DNA of 27,190 bases from SIG351 sp045627045 (GCA_045627045.1 JAZQMY010000066.1:1-27190); one strand, 5' to 3'; counted from the stretch's first letter, positions 1 to 7,255 are shown. A program made the numbers and translations. The notes: generated by a model not told the origin, from the letters alone.

Positions 1-109
1 CCATCTGAAAAGAGTAAGACCCCTTAAAGACGATGAGGTTGATAGGTCAGGTGTGTAAGTACGGTAACGTATTGAGCTAACTGATACTAATAGGTCGAGG
101 GCTTAATCA
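1..109 (+). rRNA. rrl: 23S ribosomal RNA, 3' end (partial)
   Basis: The window opens inside the last part of a 23S rRNA gene. The characteristic 3' terminal stretch is visible: an AACTGATACTAATAGGTCGA block followed by GGGCTTAATC. The exact 3' end is estimated (about 105-112). A spacer of about 94 bases without a tRNA separates it from 5S. Confidence 0.93.
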
Positions 110-203
110 GGAAGAAAAATTGAGAAAAGTCGATTACTGAAATGTTGAGATTATGCAGTATTGAAGGTTTAAGCCGAAAGGCGAGAATCTAAAAAGATTA
201 AAG

Positions 204-317
<114 letters not shown>

Positions 318-329
318 TTTTTTATATTT

Positions 330-358
330 AAAAAAAGGGCTGAGCAAGCTCTTTTTTT
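330..358 (+). terminator. Intrinsic terminator of the rRNA operon
   Basis: A 12-bp stem (AAAAAAAGGGCT paired with AGCTCTTTTTTT, one G-U pair) closes a five-base loop GAGCA and ends in a T run. It sits 12 bases after 5S. Confidence 0.85.
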
Positions 359-365
359 ATCGTCT

Positions 366-446
366 ATTCGGCAATGCCTCATGACGACCCGGAGAGAGAA
401 CAAACGCAGCAAAGCTGCTTATTGCCGATAGTCGCGAGTTTTTTAT
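366..446 (+). pseudogene. Degenerate 5S rRNA 3'-half copy
   Basis: Three blocks echo the intact 5S gene in the same order. CGGCAATG (369-376) resembles CGGCGATG (268-275). ACGACCCGGAGAG (near 383) resembles ACGACCTGGGAGAG (near 290). TAGTCGCGAG plus six T and AT (429-446) is an 18-base exact match to 308-325. About 30 unrelated bases, with a small GCAGC-AAA-GCTGC hairpin (406-418), lie between the last two blocks. The ends of the unit, CTATTCGGCAAT (364-375) and ATTGCCGATAG (421-431), are inverted repeats with one bulge. I read this as a decayed, rearranged tandem 5S copy. A small hairpin element that captured the 5S tail is an alternative. Confidence 0.5.
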
Positions 447-525
447 TTTAAATTTATCAGGCAAGGGTTCCTATTTATGATAATCGGAATACCTTGTTTT
501 TTCTGTCACTTTTTTACTCCTTTTA

Positions 526-554
526 TTGACAAATTCCCTGTTCAATGATATAAT
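526..554 (+). promoter_or_regulatory. Consensus sigma-A promoter for the kinase/PqqD operon
   Basis: A perfect TTGACA (526-531), a 17-base spacer and a perfect TATAAT (549-554). The start codon at 581 follows a GGAG ribosome binding site (572-575). This promoter is independent of the upstream rRNA operon, which is terminated at 358. Confidence 0.85.
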
Positions 555-580
555 AAAGTATATTTTATTTTGGAGTACTT

Positions 581-1330
581 ATGTATAATGTAATCGTATC
601 TCTTGCAGACGTAAATATAGCCGTTAATTGCCTTTTTTCGGAAACTGTGAATTTTCTGAAGGACTATACTGTTGATGCTGAACCTGATTTTTCTGTTTCT
701 GTATCAGAAGAAGACATTGAGTATGAGCGTGAGAAGTCTGCTTCAGAGGATCGTTTTGAGGGTAAAGCGGTCAGAAGTTTCAGCGATAAATATCTTGAAA
801 CTTTGTCTGTTTACAGAAAGATTTCCGAGTTGATGCCTGCTTATGGTGTTTTTCTCTTTCATGGATCCGTTATCAGCGTTGATAATGAAGCTTATCTTTT
901 TACAGCCAAGAGCGGAACCGGTAAATCTACTCACACTAGATTGTGGCGAGAGCATTTCGGCGATAGAGCTTTCATGGTAAATGATGATAAGCCGTTGATC
1001 AAGGTTACAGACGATGGCGCTTTTGTTTACGGTACTCCGTGGAACGGTAAGCACAGGCTTTCAAAAAATGTCTGTGTCAGGCTGAAGGCTCTTGCGGTTT
1101 TGCACAGAGGAACAGAGAATACTATTGAGCAGACTAGCGCTGTTAAGGTCAAGCCTATGCTTATTCAGCAGGCTTATCGTTCAAAGAATCCTGCTGTTCT
1201 CATCAGAATTCTTTCTTTGCTTGATGAATTTTCAAAGAAAATTGAACTTTATGATCTTTATTGCAATATGGAGCCTGAGGCTTGCGAGGTAGCTTACAAA
1301 GGTATGAATGACGGAAAAGGAGATTTTTGA
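581..1330 (+). CDS. HPr kinase-like P-loop ATPase/kinase
   Basis: A 249-residue protein of the PEP-carboxykinase-like/HPr-kinase-like fold found in peptide-modification loci. A Walker A motif (AKSGTGKST, residues 109-117) is preceded by a YGVFLFHGSVIS strand. It is followed by NDDKP (134-138), placed where the second acidic metal/catalytic motif lies in HPr kinases, and by GTPWNGKHRLS (151-161). The N-terminal 80 residues are not recognisable. Some family members act on peptides: in the paeninodin lasso cluster a homologue phosphorylates the precursor C terminus. True HPr kinase is unlikely, since its N-terminal domain and the expected context are missing. It is the first gene of a four-gene operon, with a GGAG site five bases before ATG. 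The substrate is unknown. Confidence 0.75.
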   Translation: MYNVIVSLADVNIAVNCLFSETVNFLKDYTVDAEPDFSVSVSEEDIEYEREKSASEDRFEGKAVRSFSDKYLETLSVYRKISELMPAYGVFLFHGSVISVDNEAYLFTAKSGTGKSTHTRLWREHFGDRAFMVNDDKPLIKVTDDGAFVYGTPWNGKHRLSKNVCVRLKALAVLHRGTENTIEQTSAVKVKPMLIQQAYRSKNPAVLIRILSLLDEFSKKIELYDLYCNMEPEACEVAYKGMNDGKGDF

Positions 1331-1331
1331 T

Positions 1332-1589
1332 ATGAAACTTAAAAAAGAATTTATTGTGCACGAATCAGACGGCGAGCAGATCATGGTCAGCACCGGTAAG
1401 AACTTTAACGGAATGGTAAGATCAAACAAGACAGCTGCCTTTATAATTGATTGTCTTTCGAAGGATACAACTGAAGAGGAAATAATAAAGAAGATGCTTG
1501 AAAGATATGATGCTTCTGAAGATGTTATAGCAAAGAGCGTTTCTTCTGTACTCACAAAGCTTCGCGAGATCGGCGCTATAGATGATTAA
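1332..1589 (+). CDS. PqqD-like small protein (peptide-recognition fold)
   Basis: An 85-residue protein with PqqD/RRE-like architecture. An N-terminal beta region (FIVHESDGEQIMVSTG) leads into helices around FIIDCLSKDTTEEEIIKKML, and a C-terminal helix ends in LTKLREIGAIDD. In PQQ, lasso-peptide and radical-SAM RiPP pathways such domains bind the leader of a precursor peptide and present it to the modifying enzyme. The start at 1332 is preferred over an in-frame ATG at 1308 because an AAAAGGAGA site (1316-1324) lies eight bases before it and the gene then avoids overlapping the kinase. Its end overlaps the next gene by eight bases, so the genes are probably translationally coupled. No precursor peptide is visible nearby. 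Confidence 0.75.
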   Translation: MKLKKEFIVHESDGEQIMVSTGKNFNGMVRSNKTAAFIIDCLSKDTTEEEIIKKMLERYDASEDVIAKSVSSVLTKLREIGAIDD

Positions 1590-2031
1590 TACAACCATTG
1601 AACGTTATCTGGAAGAACATGACGTTCTTACTTTTACAAATGTCGGCGCAAGTATGCGTCCTTTAATAAAACAGGGACGTGATATTTTTACCATCAGAAA
1701 GAAAATTGATGGTGAACGTTTTAAAAAATATGATGTTGTCCTTTACAGGCGCGGTGATAAACTTATTATGCACAGGATAACAAAGGTTTTGCCTGCGGGA
1801 TACATTATTATCGGGGATAACTGCATTAAAAGAGAGTTTGATATTACTGATGAGAAGATTATCGGAGTTATGACGGGCTTTGTTCGTAAGGGGAAGGAAG
1901 TTTCACTTGATAATTTCTGGTACGTCTTTTACAGCAGGCTCTGGGTGTTGATTTATCCGGTCAGAGTGCCGTTCATGAAAGCAAAAATTTTAGCCTGGAA
2001 ATGTTGGCATAAGTTTTTCAAGAGGAAATAA
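1582..2031 (+). CDS. S26 signal-peptidase-like protein
   Basis: A 149-residue protein resembling S24/S26 serine proteases. GASMRPLI near residues 22-29 carries the nucleophile Ser of the G-x-S-M-x-P motif. MHRITKV (about residues 66-72) supplies a His in the position used by the Ser-His type of signal peptidase, and IIGDNC follows as the next conserved block. A hydrophobic segment near residues 112-128 (FWYVFYSRLWVLIYPV) could be a membrane anchor at the C terminus rather than at the usual N terminus. The gene overlaps the PqqD-like gene by eight bases and stops two bases before the next start. It may process a secreted product of this operon; its substrate is not visible in the window. Confidence 0.75.
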   Translation: MINTTIERYLEEHDVLTFTNVGASMRPLIKQGRDIFTIRKKIDGERFKKYDVVLYRRGDKLIMHRITKVLPAGYIIIGDNCIKREFDITDEKIIGVMTGFVRKGKEVSLDNFWYVFYSRLWVLIYPVRVPFMKAKILAWKCWHKFFKRK

Positions 2032-2033
2032 TA

Positions 2034-3167
2034 ATGGAAAAGAATATAGCTGATCTTTTGTATCTCGTAAGGAATGCTGTCAATTCAACTGTGTCTGATT
2101 CAAAGCGGATCTCGGAGATGGACCTTGATGAGCTTTTTCAGATATCGAAAAAACACAGCATTACGGCAACTGTTGCAGCTGCACTTGAAAGTGCCGGGAT
2201 AAAAAATGAGCGTTTCTCCAAAGCCAAAGAACAGAATATAAGAAAAACTATACTTTTTGATACGCAAAGATCAAAAATACTCAATTTTTTTGAAGAAAAC
2301 GGAATATGGTATGTTCCTCTCAAAGGAATAATAATCAAAGAGCTTTATCCTAAATTCGGAATCCGTCAGATGTCGGACAACGATATTCTTGTTGATCCTG
2401 AAAAAGGCGCGATCATTAAAGATTATATGGTTTCCGAAGGCTTTGATTATGCGGTCGAAAACGTTGGTGCATGTGATTCTTTTCATAAGGAACCTTTTTA
2501 TAATTACGAATTCCACAGGCAGCTTTTTGATGAGCTTCATGAGGATATAATTGCTTTTCTTCCGTATTTTTCTGAAATCAAAAACAAACTAATCAAAGAT
2601 GAAGGAAATCAGTACGGATATCATTTCTCCGACTCCGATTTTCTTGTGTATATTACTGCTCATGAGTTCAAGCATTATATTGTATCCGGAACCGGTATCA
2701 GAAATCTGATAGATAAGTATCTTGTTTGCACAAAGCTTCAGAATATTGATTTTGATTATTATTTTGCAGAAATGGAGAAGCTTGGTATCTATGATTTTGC
2801 CCTTGCAAGCTATAATCTTGCTATGAAGCTTTTTTCAGAAGATGCTGAACCTGTTCTGACGGAAAATGAAGAAGAACTATTGTCTTTTTATTATAAATCG
2901 GGAACGTACGGTACGCTTGAACAATCTGTAAAGCACAGGATTGAAATTATTTCCTCCTCAAACGGGTCAGGTAAGGGCAAAGCAAAGCTTAAATATATTT
3001 TCAGAAGACTTTTTCCGGATAAAAAAATGTTCCTTTTCGGACATCCTTTTTACAGAAAACACAAGTGGCTTCTTCCTTTCGGATACGTGATAAGACTTTT
3101 CACAAAAATTCCGAAAAGCTTTGGCAGAATAATATCAGAGCTTAAATACCTTAAAAAAACAAAATAA
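2034..3167 (+). CDS. Nucleotidyltransferase-like protein (NTP_transf_5 type)
   Basis: A 377-residue protein with the hallmark of the uncharacterised nucleotidyltransferase family seen in RiPP clusters: WYVPLKGIIIKELYP followed by RQMSDNDILVD (about residues 92-122), where the paired Asp residues would hold metal and nucleotide. The rest is mostly helical. A basic C-terminal tail (RKHKWLLPFGYVIRLFTKIPKS) resembles a membrane-associated end. Members of this family sit beside HPr-kinase-like and PqqD-like genes in lasso-peptide loci and are proposed to modify peptides or glycans. It is the last gene of the operon, starting two bases after the protease gene, and an intrinsic terminator follows eight bases after its stop. 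Confidence 0.7.
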   Translation: MEKNIADLLYLVRNAVNSTVSDSKRISEMDLDELFQISKKHSITATVAAALESAGIKNERFSKAKEQNIRKTILFDTQRSKILNFFEENGIWYVPLKGIIIKELYPKFGIRQMSDNDILVDPEKGAIIKDYMVSEGFDYAVENVGACDSFHKEPFYNYEFHRQLFDELHEDIIAFLPYFSEIKNKLIKDEGNQYGYHFSDSDFLVYITAHEFKHYIVSGTGIRNLIDKYLVCTKLQNIDFDYYFAEMEKLGIYDFALASYNLAMKLFSEDAEPVLTENEEELLSFYYKSGTYGTLEQSVKHRIEIISSSNGSGKGKAKLKYIFRRLFPDKKMFLFGHPFYRKHKWLLPFGYVIRLFTKIPKSFGRIISELKYLKKTK

Positions 3168-3174
3168 ACTTTTG

Positions 3175-3201
3175 AATCCTGCTTTTCTGCAGGATTTTTT
3201 T
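3175..3201 (+). terminator. Terminator of the kinase/PqqD operon
   Basis: An 8-bp stem (AATCCTGC with GCAGGATT) around a six-base loop, followed by a T run to 3201. Confidence 0.85.
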
Positions 3202-3213
3202 ATAAAAAGGGTA

Positions 3214-3260
3214 TTGACAAATATTATTTATTGTGATATCATAATGATATCACAATAAAT
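3214..3260 (+). promoter_or_regulatory. Promoter with embedded 35-bp perfect palindrome (operator)
   Basis: TTGACA (3214-3219), a 17-base spacer and TATCAT (3237-3242) form a sigma-A promoter. The -10 box lies inside a perfect palindrome, 3226-3260: left arm ATTTATTGTGATATCAT, one central A, then the exact reverse complement. Bound protein would cover the -10 region and the transcription start, so repression is the natural reading. The ribbon-helix-helix protein encoded two genes on is one candidate ligand. Confidence 0.8.
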
Positions 3261-3288
3261 CCTGCATTTCAGGATGAAAGGAAGTATT

Positions 3289-4296
3289 ATGAAAGAAATA
3301 GTATTGAACAAAAAGAAAAACGGTGCAATTGGACTTTTATTGACAACGCTTTTGCTGTTTGCTGCACTTGCACTCGTTGTAATGGGTGGAATAATGCTTG
3401 ACAATGAGTCAGGCGTTCTCGGAACGATTATCTTTATTGTCGGAATGATCTGGCTTGCAATAGGATGGATACCTTATCTCGGACTCAAGGTGCTCAAGCC
3501 ACAGGAGGCGCTTGTTCTGACGTTATTCGGAAAGTACATCGGTACACTCAAGGATCAGGGATTTTATTTTGTGAATCCTTTCTGCCAGAGCGTTAATCCT
3601 GCGGCAAAGACAAAGCTTAATCAGAGCGGAGATGTAAAAACAGTTGCTACGATTACGCCGAACGGAACAGTTGAGATGGCTTCAAACAAGCTTTCACTCA
3701 AGGTAATGACTCTCTCCAATAATAAGCAGAAGATAAATGATTGCCTCGGAAATCCTGTTGAAATAGGAATTGCCGTTACATGGAGAATTGTGGACACGGC
3801 AAAGGCGGTATTCAATGTAGATAACTACAAAGAATATCTTTCTCTTCAGTGCGACAGTGCTTTGAGAAACATTGTTCGTCTTTATCCTTATGATGTTTCG
3901 CAGAATGTTGATACAACAGGCGACGGAATTGCCGATGACGGAAGCCTCAGAGGTTCAAGCGAAATAGTTGCTTCGAGAATCAGAGCGGAAATCCAGCGCA
4001 GAGTAGACGAAGCAGGCATTGAAATAATCGAAGCAAGAATTACTTATCTTGCTTATGCAACTGAAATTGCAGCAGTAATGCTTCGGCGTCAGCAGGCATC
4101 CGCAAACATTGATGCAAGGAAGATGATTGTTGACGGCGCAGTGGGAATGGTTGAAATGGCACTTGAAAGACTTGCCCAGAATAATACTGTTACTCTTGAT
4201 GAGGAAAGAAAAGCGGCTATGGTTTCAAATCTCCTTGTAGTTCTCTGCGGAAACCACGATGCACAGCCGGTAGTAAATTCAGGAAGTCTGTACTGA
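3289..4296 (+). CDS. SPFH/band-7 domain membrane protein
   Basis: A 335-residue stomatin/flotillin-like protein. Two hydrophobic segments near the N terminus (about residues 10-35 and 43-66) are followed by the SPFH start, PQEALVLTLFGKYIGTL, and by GFYFVNPF. The domain continues through a conserved RIVDTAKAVFNVDNYKEYLSLQ region and a helical RIRAEIQRRVDEAGIEIIEARITYL segment. Such proteins form oligomeric assemblies that organise membrane microdomains, often linked to stress responses. The start at 3289 is favoured over an in-frame ATG at 3274 because AAAGGAAG (3277-3284) is then a correctly spaced ribosome binding site. It is co-transcribed with the small DNA-binding protein downstream under the palindromic promoter. 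Confidence 0.88.
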   Translation: MKEIVLNKKKNGAIGLLLTTLLLFAALALVVMGGIMLDNESGVLGTIIFIVGMIWLAIGWIPYLGLKVLKPQEALVLTLFGKYIGTLKDQGFYFVNPFCQSVNPAAKTKLNQSGDVKTVATITPNGTVEMASNKLSLKVMTLSNNKQKINDCLGNPVEIGIAVTWRIVDTAKAVFNVDNYKEYLSLQCDSALRNIVRLYPYDVSQNVDTTGDGIADDGSLRGSSEIVASRIRAEIQRRVDEAGIEIIEARITYLAYATEIAAVMLRRQQASANIDARKMIVDGAVGMVEMALERLAQNNTVTLDEERKAAMVSNLLVVLCGNHDAQPVVNSGSLY

Positions 4297-4297
4297 T

Positions 4298-4501
4298 ATG
4301 GATGATAATCAGAAAAAGCAGATCCCGTTAAGACTATCGCCGAAGCTTTATGAAGCGATAGCTGCTTGGGCTGAGGATGATTTCAGATCGGTGAACGGGC
4401 AGATAGAATATCTTCTTTCGGAATGCGTGAGACAGAGAAAAAAGAATGGCAGATATGTTTCGGATGAGATAGATGTTCCGCCGGAGCTTGATATCAAATA
4501 A
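4298..4501 (+). CDS. Arc-like ribbon-helix-helix protein
   Basis: A 67-residue protein. IPLRLSPKLYEAIAAWAEDDFRSVNGQIEYLLSECV has the strand-helix-helix pattern of Arc/MetJ regulators: alternating residues in a beta-strand (QIPLRLS), then a helix, a turn at RSVN, and a second helix. Such proteins dimerise and bind palindromic DNA through the strand. It starts one base after the SPFH stop, so the two are surely co-transcribed. This pairing is common in Clostridia, and annotation often labels the small partner as a toxin-antitoxin protein, but no toxin gene is present here. It may bind the palindrome at 3226-3260 or modulate the SPFH protein; that link is inference. Confidence 0.78.
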   Translation: MDDNQKKQIPLRLSPKLYEAIAAWAEDDFRSVNGQIEYLLSECVRQRKKNGRYVSDEIDVPPELDIK

Positions 4502-4515
4502 AGAATAATGAATAA

Positions 4516-4545
4516 GGGATCCTTAGGAATAATCCAAAGGGTCCC
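4516..4545. terminator. Hairpin between convergent genes, possible bidirectional terminator
   Basis: A 9-bp stem (GGGATCCTT with AAGGGTCCC, one G-U pair) encloses a loop that contains a further GGA/TCC pairing. The T-rich tail is weak on the plus strand and moderate (TTATTCATTATTCTTTATT) on the minus strand. It lies between the convergent genes ending at 4501 and 4552. Confidence 0.55.
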
Positions 4546-4551
4546 CTGTTG

Positions 4552-5259
4552 TTACTTATCAAGCTTGCTGTTGTAGAAGGAACTTCCGAGTGAAGTGTTA
4601 TTGCTCAGAACGTCTTCCATCTGCGGCGGGAAAAGCGGCAGAGAGAAGAAGTCATCGCAGGCCTCATCGGCATATTCTTCGCACGGGGGTATTTCGCAGA
4701 AGCCGAATGAAGGAATGAGAAGCTCCACCATTGCCACGACCTTTACGATTATCGACATACAGATATCGGCTGTGAGGTAGTATAATTCTCCGCTCGGAGC
4801 GATGGAGCCTGTGACGCTTACTGCACCGACAACAGCTTCAAGTCTGTACGGAATGATCGAATCATCAGGAACATAGAGGATCACATCCTTATGTACTGAA
4901 GTGAAGGCAGGAACGGTGTATTCTGTTCCGACGGCATCGGCAAGTCTGACCTGGAGCGGAATGAGAACATCAGCCTGGATACGGGCAAAATTCGGTCTGT
5001 CGGGAAGGCGTGTGACTATAAGGTTATCGAGTCTGCCTTCGCTTGAGGCGTTTCTCAGGCTGATAAACGTGTAGGGAGACGGCGCAGGGAAGGATTCCAG
5101 AAGGATCTCAACGTCTTCCATTGTTTCCTGCTGAAGACATGAGTCATAAACCTTATTGACCTGAATGCATACACGTTCTGTGATGCACTTGAGTGCTTCG
5201 AAATCTGCAAGACCGGGACTTTTTTCATTGCCTTTATTTTTGTATGAGTAAAATGACAT
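4552..5259 (-). CDS. Conserved protein of unknown function
   Basis: A 235-residue protein I cannot assign. A recognisable feature is the ERVCIQVNKVYDSCLQQET stretch near residues 28-46, followed by a strand-rich middle (ILIPLQVRLADAVGTEYTVPAF, ILYVPDDSIIPYRLEAV) and a Cys/acidic C-terminal part (FCEIPPCEEYADEACDD). The strand pattern is loosely reminiscent of spore-coat or SPOCS-like clostridial proteins, but this is only an impression. There is no signal peptide and no clear transmembrane helix. The start at 5259 is chosen over an in-frame ATG at 5286 because AGGAGG sits seven bases upstream of it. It is transcribed alone, divergently from the cyclophilin gene. A CATATTAT motif upstream could be a sporulation-type -10, with low confidence. 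Confidence 0.7.
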   Translation of the reverse strand: MSFYSYKNKGNEKSPGLADFEALKCITERVCIQVNKVYDSCLQQETMEDVEILLESFPAPSPYTFISLRNASSEGRLDNLIVTRLPDRPNFARIQADVLIPLQVRLADAVGTEYTVPAFTSVHKDVILYVPDDSIIPYRLEAVVGAVSVTGSIAPSGELYYLTADICMSIIVKVVAMVELLIPSFGFCEIPPCEEYADEACDDFFSLPLFPPQMEDVLSNNTSLGSSFYNSKLDK

Positions 5260-5337
5260 TGTAATTCCTCCTATATTTGGTGTCACTGCATAATATGTCT
5301 CAGAAAAATAAAGGTTACAAAAAATAGAGTTTGCCTA

Positions 5338-5366
5338 TTGCAAAAAAATCATTTTTGTTGTATCAT
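5338..5366 (+). promoter_or_regulatory. Sigma-A promoter for the cyclophilin gene
   Basis: TTGCAA (5338-5343), a 17-base spacer and TATCAT (5361-5366). It sets the start of the downstream gene at 5401, because an in-frame start at 5338 would lie inside the promoter. Confidence 0.7.
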
Positions 5367-5400
5367 ATACAATAATGACGTATGTAAGGAGATAAAACTG

Positions 5401-6114
5401 ATGAGTCAGGCAAAAAGAAAACAGAAAATTAAAATGGAAGAAATCAAGGCAAAGAAAAAACAGAATTGCAAAAGATTTCTGATTGTGCTTGTATCACTTC
5501 TTGTGATTGCGGGAATAATTGTCGGAGTGAGTGCTTATGTAAACAGACCTCCGAAGAAAACAGACAACCTTCCGATTGCTACAATAGAATTTGAAGGCTA
5601 CGGCACGGTTGAACTGGAGCTTTATCCATACTATGCACCGAACACGGTTAATAATTTTATTGACCTTGCAAATTCCGGATATTATGACGGCCTCAAGGTA
5701 GCAAGAATATGCGAGGACTTCTGCATTCAGCTCGGAACAAAGGACGGTACGATCAATAATGATACAGACTGGTCAATCAGGGATGAATTCACTGACAGTG
5801 GCTACAAGTGGAATGAGCTCAAGCACGAGAAGGGCGTTATTTCAATGGCAAGATCCTCTGTAAGAAACTCTGCAAGCTCACAGTTCTTCATTTGTACAGG
5901 CACAAACGCAAGCGTTTCAAATCTCGACGGCGGCTATGCAGGCTTTGGCAAGGTTATAAAGGGCATGGAAGTAATTGACAGACTCAACGTTGCGGAAAAT
6001 GATAATTCTTTTTCTGCCGGCGGCGGAAAGCCTCTTACAGACATTATCGTTACTTCAATCAGAGTAGATACGAAGGGCGAGAAATATGCAAAGCCTGAAA
6101 GAATCAACAGATAA
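5401..6114 (+). CDS. Membrane-anchored cyclophilin-type peptidyl-prolyl isomerase
   Basis: A 237-residue cyclophilin that speeds cis-trans isomerisation of proline peptide bonds in folding proteins outside the membrane. A very basic N terminus (KRKQKIKMEEIKAKKKQNCKR) precedes one hydrophobic helix (about residues 26-46), giving an N-in, C-out orientation. The catalytic domain follows: VARICEDFCIQLGT holds the catalytic Arg equivalent of the FHRVI motif, and SSQFFICTG is the substrate-pocket block. There is no lipobox, so it is anchored by the helix. The start at 5401 has an AAGGAG site nine bases upstream (5386-5391) and lies downstream of the promoter. It appears monocistronic. Confidence 0.92.
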   Translation: MSQAKRKQKIKMEEIKAKKKQNCKRFLIVLVSLLVIAGIIVGVSAYVNRPPKKTDNLPIATIEFEGYGTVELELYPYYAPNTVNNFIDLANSGYYDGLKVARICEDFCIQLGTKDGTINNDTDWSIRDEFTDSGYKWNELKHEKGVISMARSSVRNSASSQFFICTGTNASVSNLDGGYAGFGKVIKGMEVIDRLNVAENDNSFSAGGGKPLTDIIVTSIRVDTKGEKYAKPERINR

Positions 6115-6155
6115 ATTTAAAAGATAAAATATTAATTTTAATTCGAAAAATACTA

Positions 6156-6184
6156 TTGACATTTTCAGAACATAATGGTAGAAT
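6156..6184 (+). promoter_or_regulatory. Sigma-A promoter
   Basis: TTGACA (6156-6161), a 17-base spacer and TAGAAT (6179-6184). It serves the zinc-ribbon membrane protein; AAGGAG precedes its ATG at 6228. Confidence 0.8.
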
Positions 6185-6227
6185 AAAGTTATAAATCTGA
6201 ACTTTGTGAAAGATTAAGGAGAAAAAG

Positions 6228-7235
6228 ATGGAAAACGAAACATGGATGTGTGAATGCGGCTATTCATCAGAGACTGAATTCTGTCCCCAGTGCGGAAAAA
6301 GAAAGCCTGAAACTCCCGAAGAGGAGATAGCAAGACTTAAGGCTGAGATAGAAACCCTTAAAGAGGCTCTGGAAGAAGAAAAGTCAAATAAGCGTACAGT
6401 CAAGGATCCCGAAACTGTTGCAGATGTCAACTTCAGACACGTAAAAAAATTTGAGGGAAACTGGTTTTTCCTTGTAATGGCATTGATTGCAACTGTAATT
6501 TCTGTTTTTTCTGTGGCTCAGCTCTTTACGGAGATAAGCTCAGGCGGAAAGTTCCTTGCAATGCTTCCGGGTATAATTGTCAGCCTCTGCGCTTTGCCTG
6601 TACAGATAATGGCGGCAGTAGGCTTCTGGAAAACATGGCTCGCCGGCGTTTCAAAGAGAGGCGATGCAAACCTTGCAAGAGGTCCGGAGCTTGTCATGTC
6701 TGCTTTGTCGGTACTTAAGGTTTATGTTTATATCCTTATGATCATCGCTCTTATCGGCGTTGCAGCAGGACTTGTTTACGGCGGCATCAAGTACAAGGGT
6801 GCGGCAGGACTTCTTGAAGCAATCGGAATCACAGGAACTGAAGGAATTGCTGAAATCTGGCTTATTCTTGCTGTTATCGTTGCGTGCGTTGCAGGCGTTA
6901 CACTTATCGTGCTCTTCTTCAATGCCGCAAAGAAATACATTGAGAATATCATCAACAGAGCAGAGCTTGGTAAGGATTACATCTACAATACGATTTTTGC
7001 GGCTGTGCTTCTTTGCATAATAGGTCTTATCGGGCTTGGTGAAGGCTCAATCGGATTTATTGCCGCAGATATTGTCAATTCCACAATCAAGGCTGTCTGG
7101 GCAGATGCAGGAGATATTCTCAATATCTCATCATCAATCCAGAATACGGCTTCAGGACTTCTCTACGTTATAGCAGGCGTTTCAGCTATTTTCTATAACG
7201 GAGTGCAGAAGAACATAGAAAAACAGATCAACTGA
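6228..7235 (+). CDS. Zinc-ribbon multi-pass membrane protein, function unknown
   Basis: A 335-residue protein. Residues 7-24 form a zinc ribbon (MCECG then FCPQCGKRK; Cys 8, 10, 19 and 22). An acidic/basic coiled-coil stretch follows (about residues 30-57, EEEIARLKAEIETLKEALEEE). Then come five or six membrane helices, starting near residue 78 and including FFLVMALIATVISVFSVAQLF and IWLILAVIVACVAGVTLIVLFF. Zinc-ribbon plus membrane proteins of this build are common in Clostridia and mostly uncharacterised. The coiled coil suggests oligomerisation on the cytoplasmic side. It is a single gene with its own promoter and terminator. Confidence 0.8.
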   Translation: MENETWMCECGYSSETEFCPQCGKRKPETPEEEIARLKAEIETLKEALEEEKSNKRTVKDPETVADVNFRHVKKFEGNWFFLVMALIATVISVFSVAQLFTEISSGGKFLAMLPGIIVSLCALPVQIMAAVGFWKTWLAGVSKRGDANLARGPELVMSALSVLKVYVYILMIIALIGVAAGLVYGGIKYKGAAGLLEAIGITGTEGIAEIWLILAVIVACVAGVTLIVLFFNAAKKYIENIINRAELGKDYIYNTIFAAVLLCIIGLIGLGEGSIGFIAADIVNSTIKAVWADAGDILNISSSIQNTASGLLYVIAGVSAIFYNGVQKNIEKQIN

Positions 7236-7255
7236 TACTGATTCATCAGAATGAT

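Noticed and set aside
110..203. tRNA gene in the 23S-5S spacer
   Set aside because: No cloverleaf or T-loop GTTCGA-type motif is visible.
431..580. Lasso-type precursor peptide gene before the kinase/PqqD operon
   Set aside because: No open frame with a ribosome binding site and a leader-core layout is found in this gap or in the short gap at 3168-3288.
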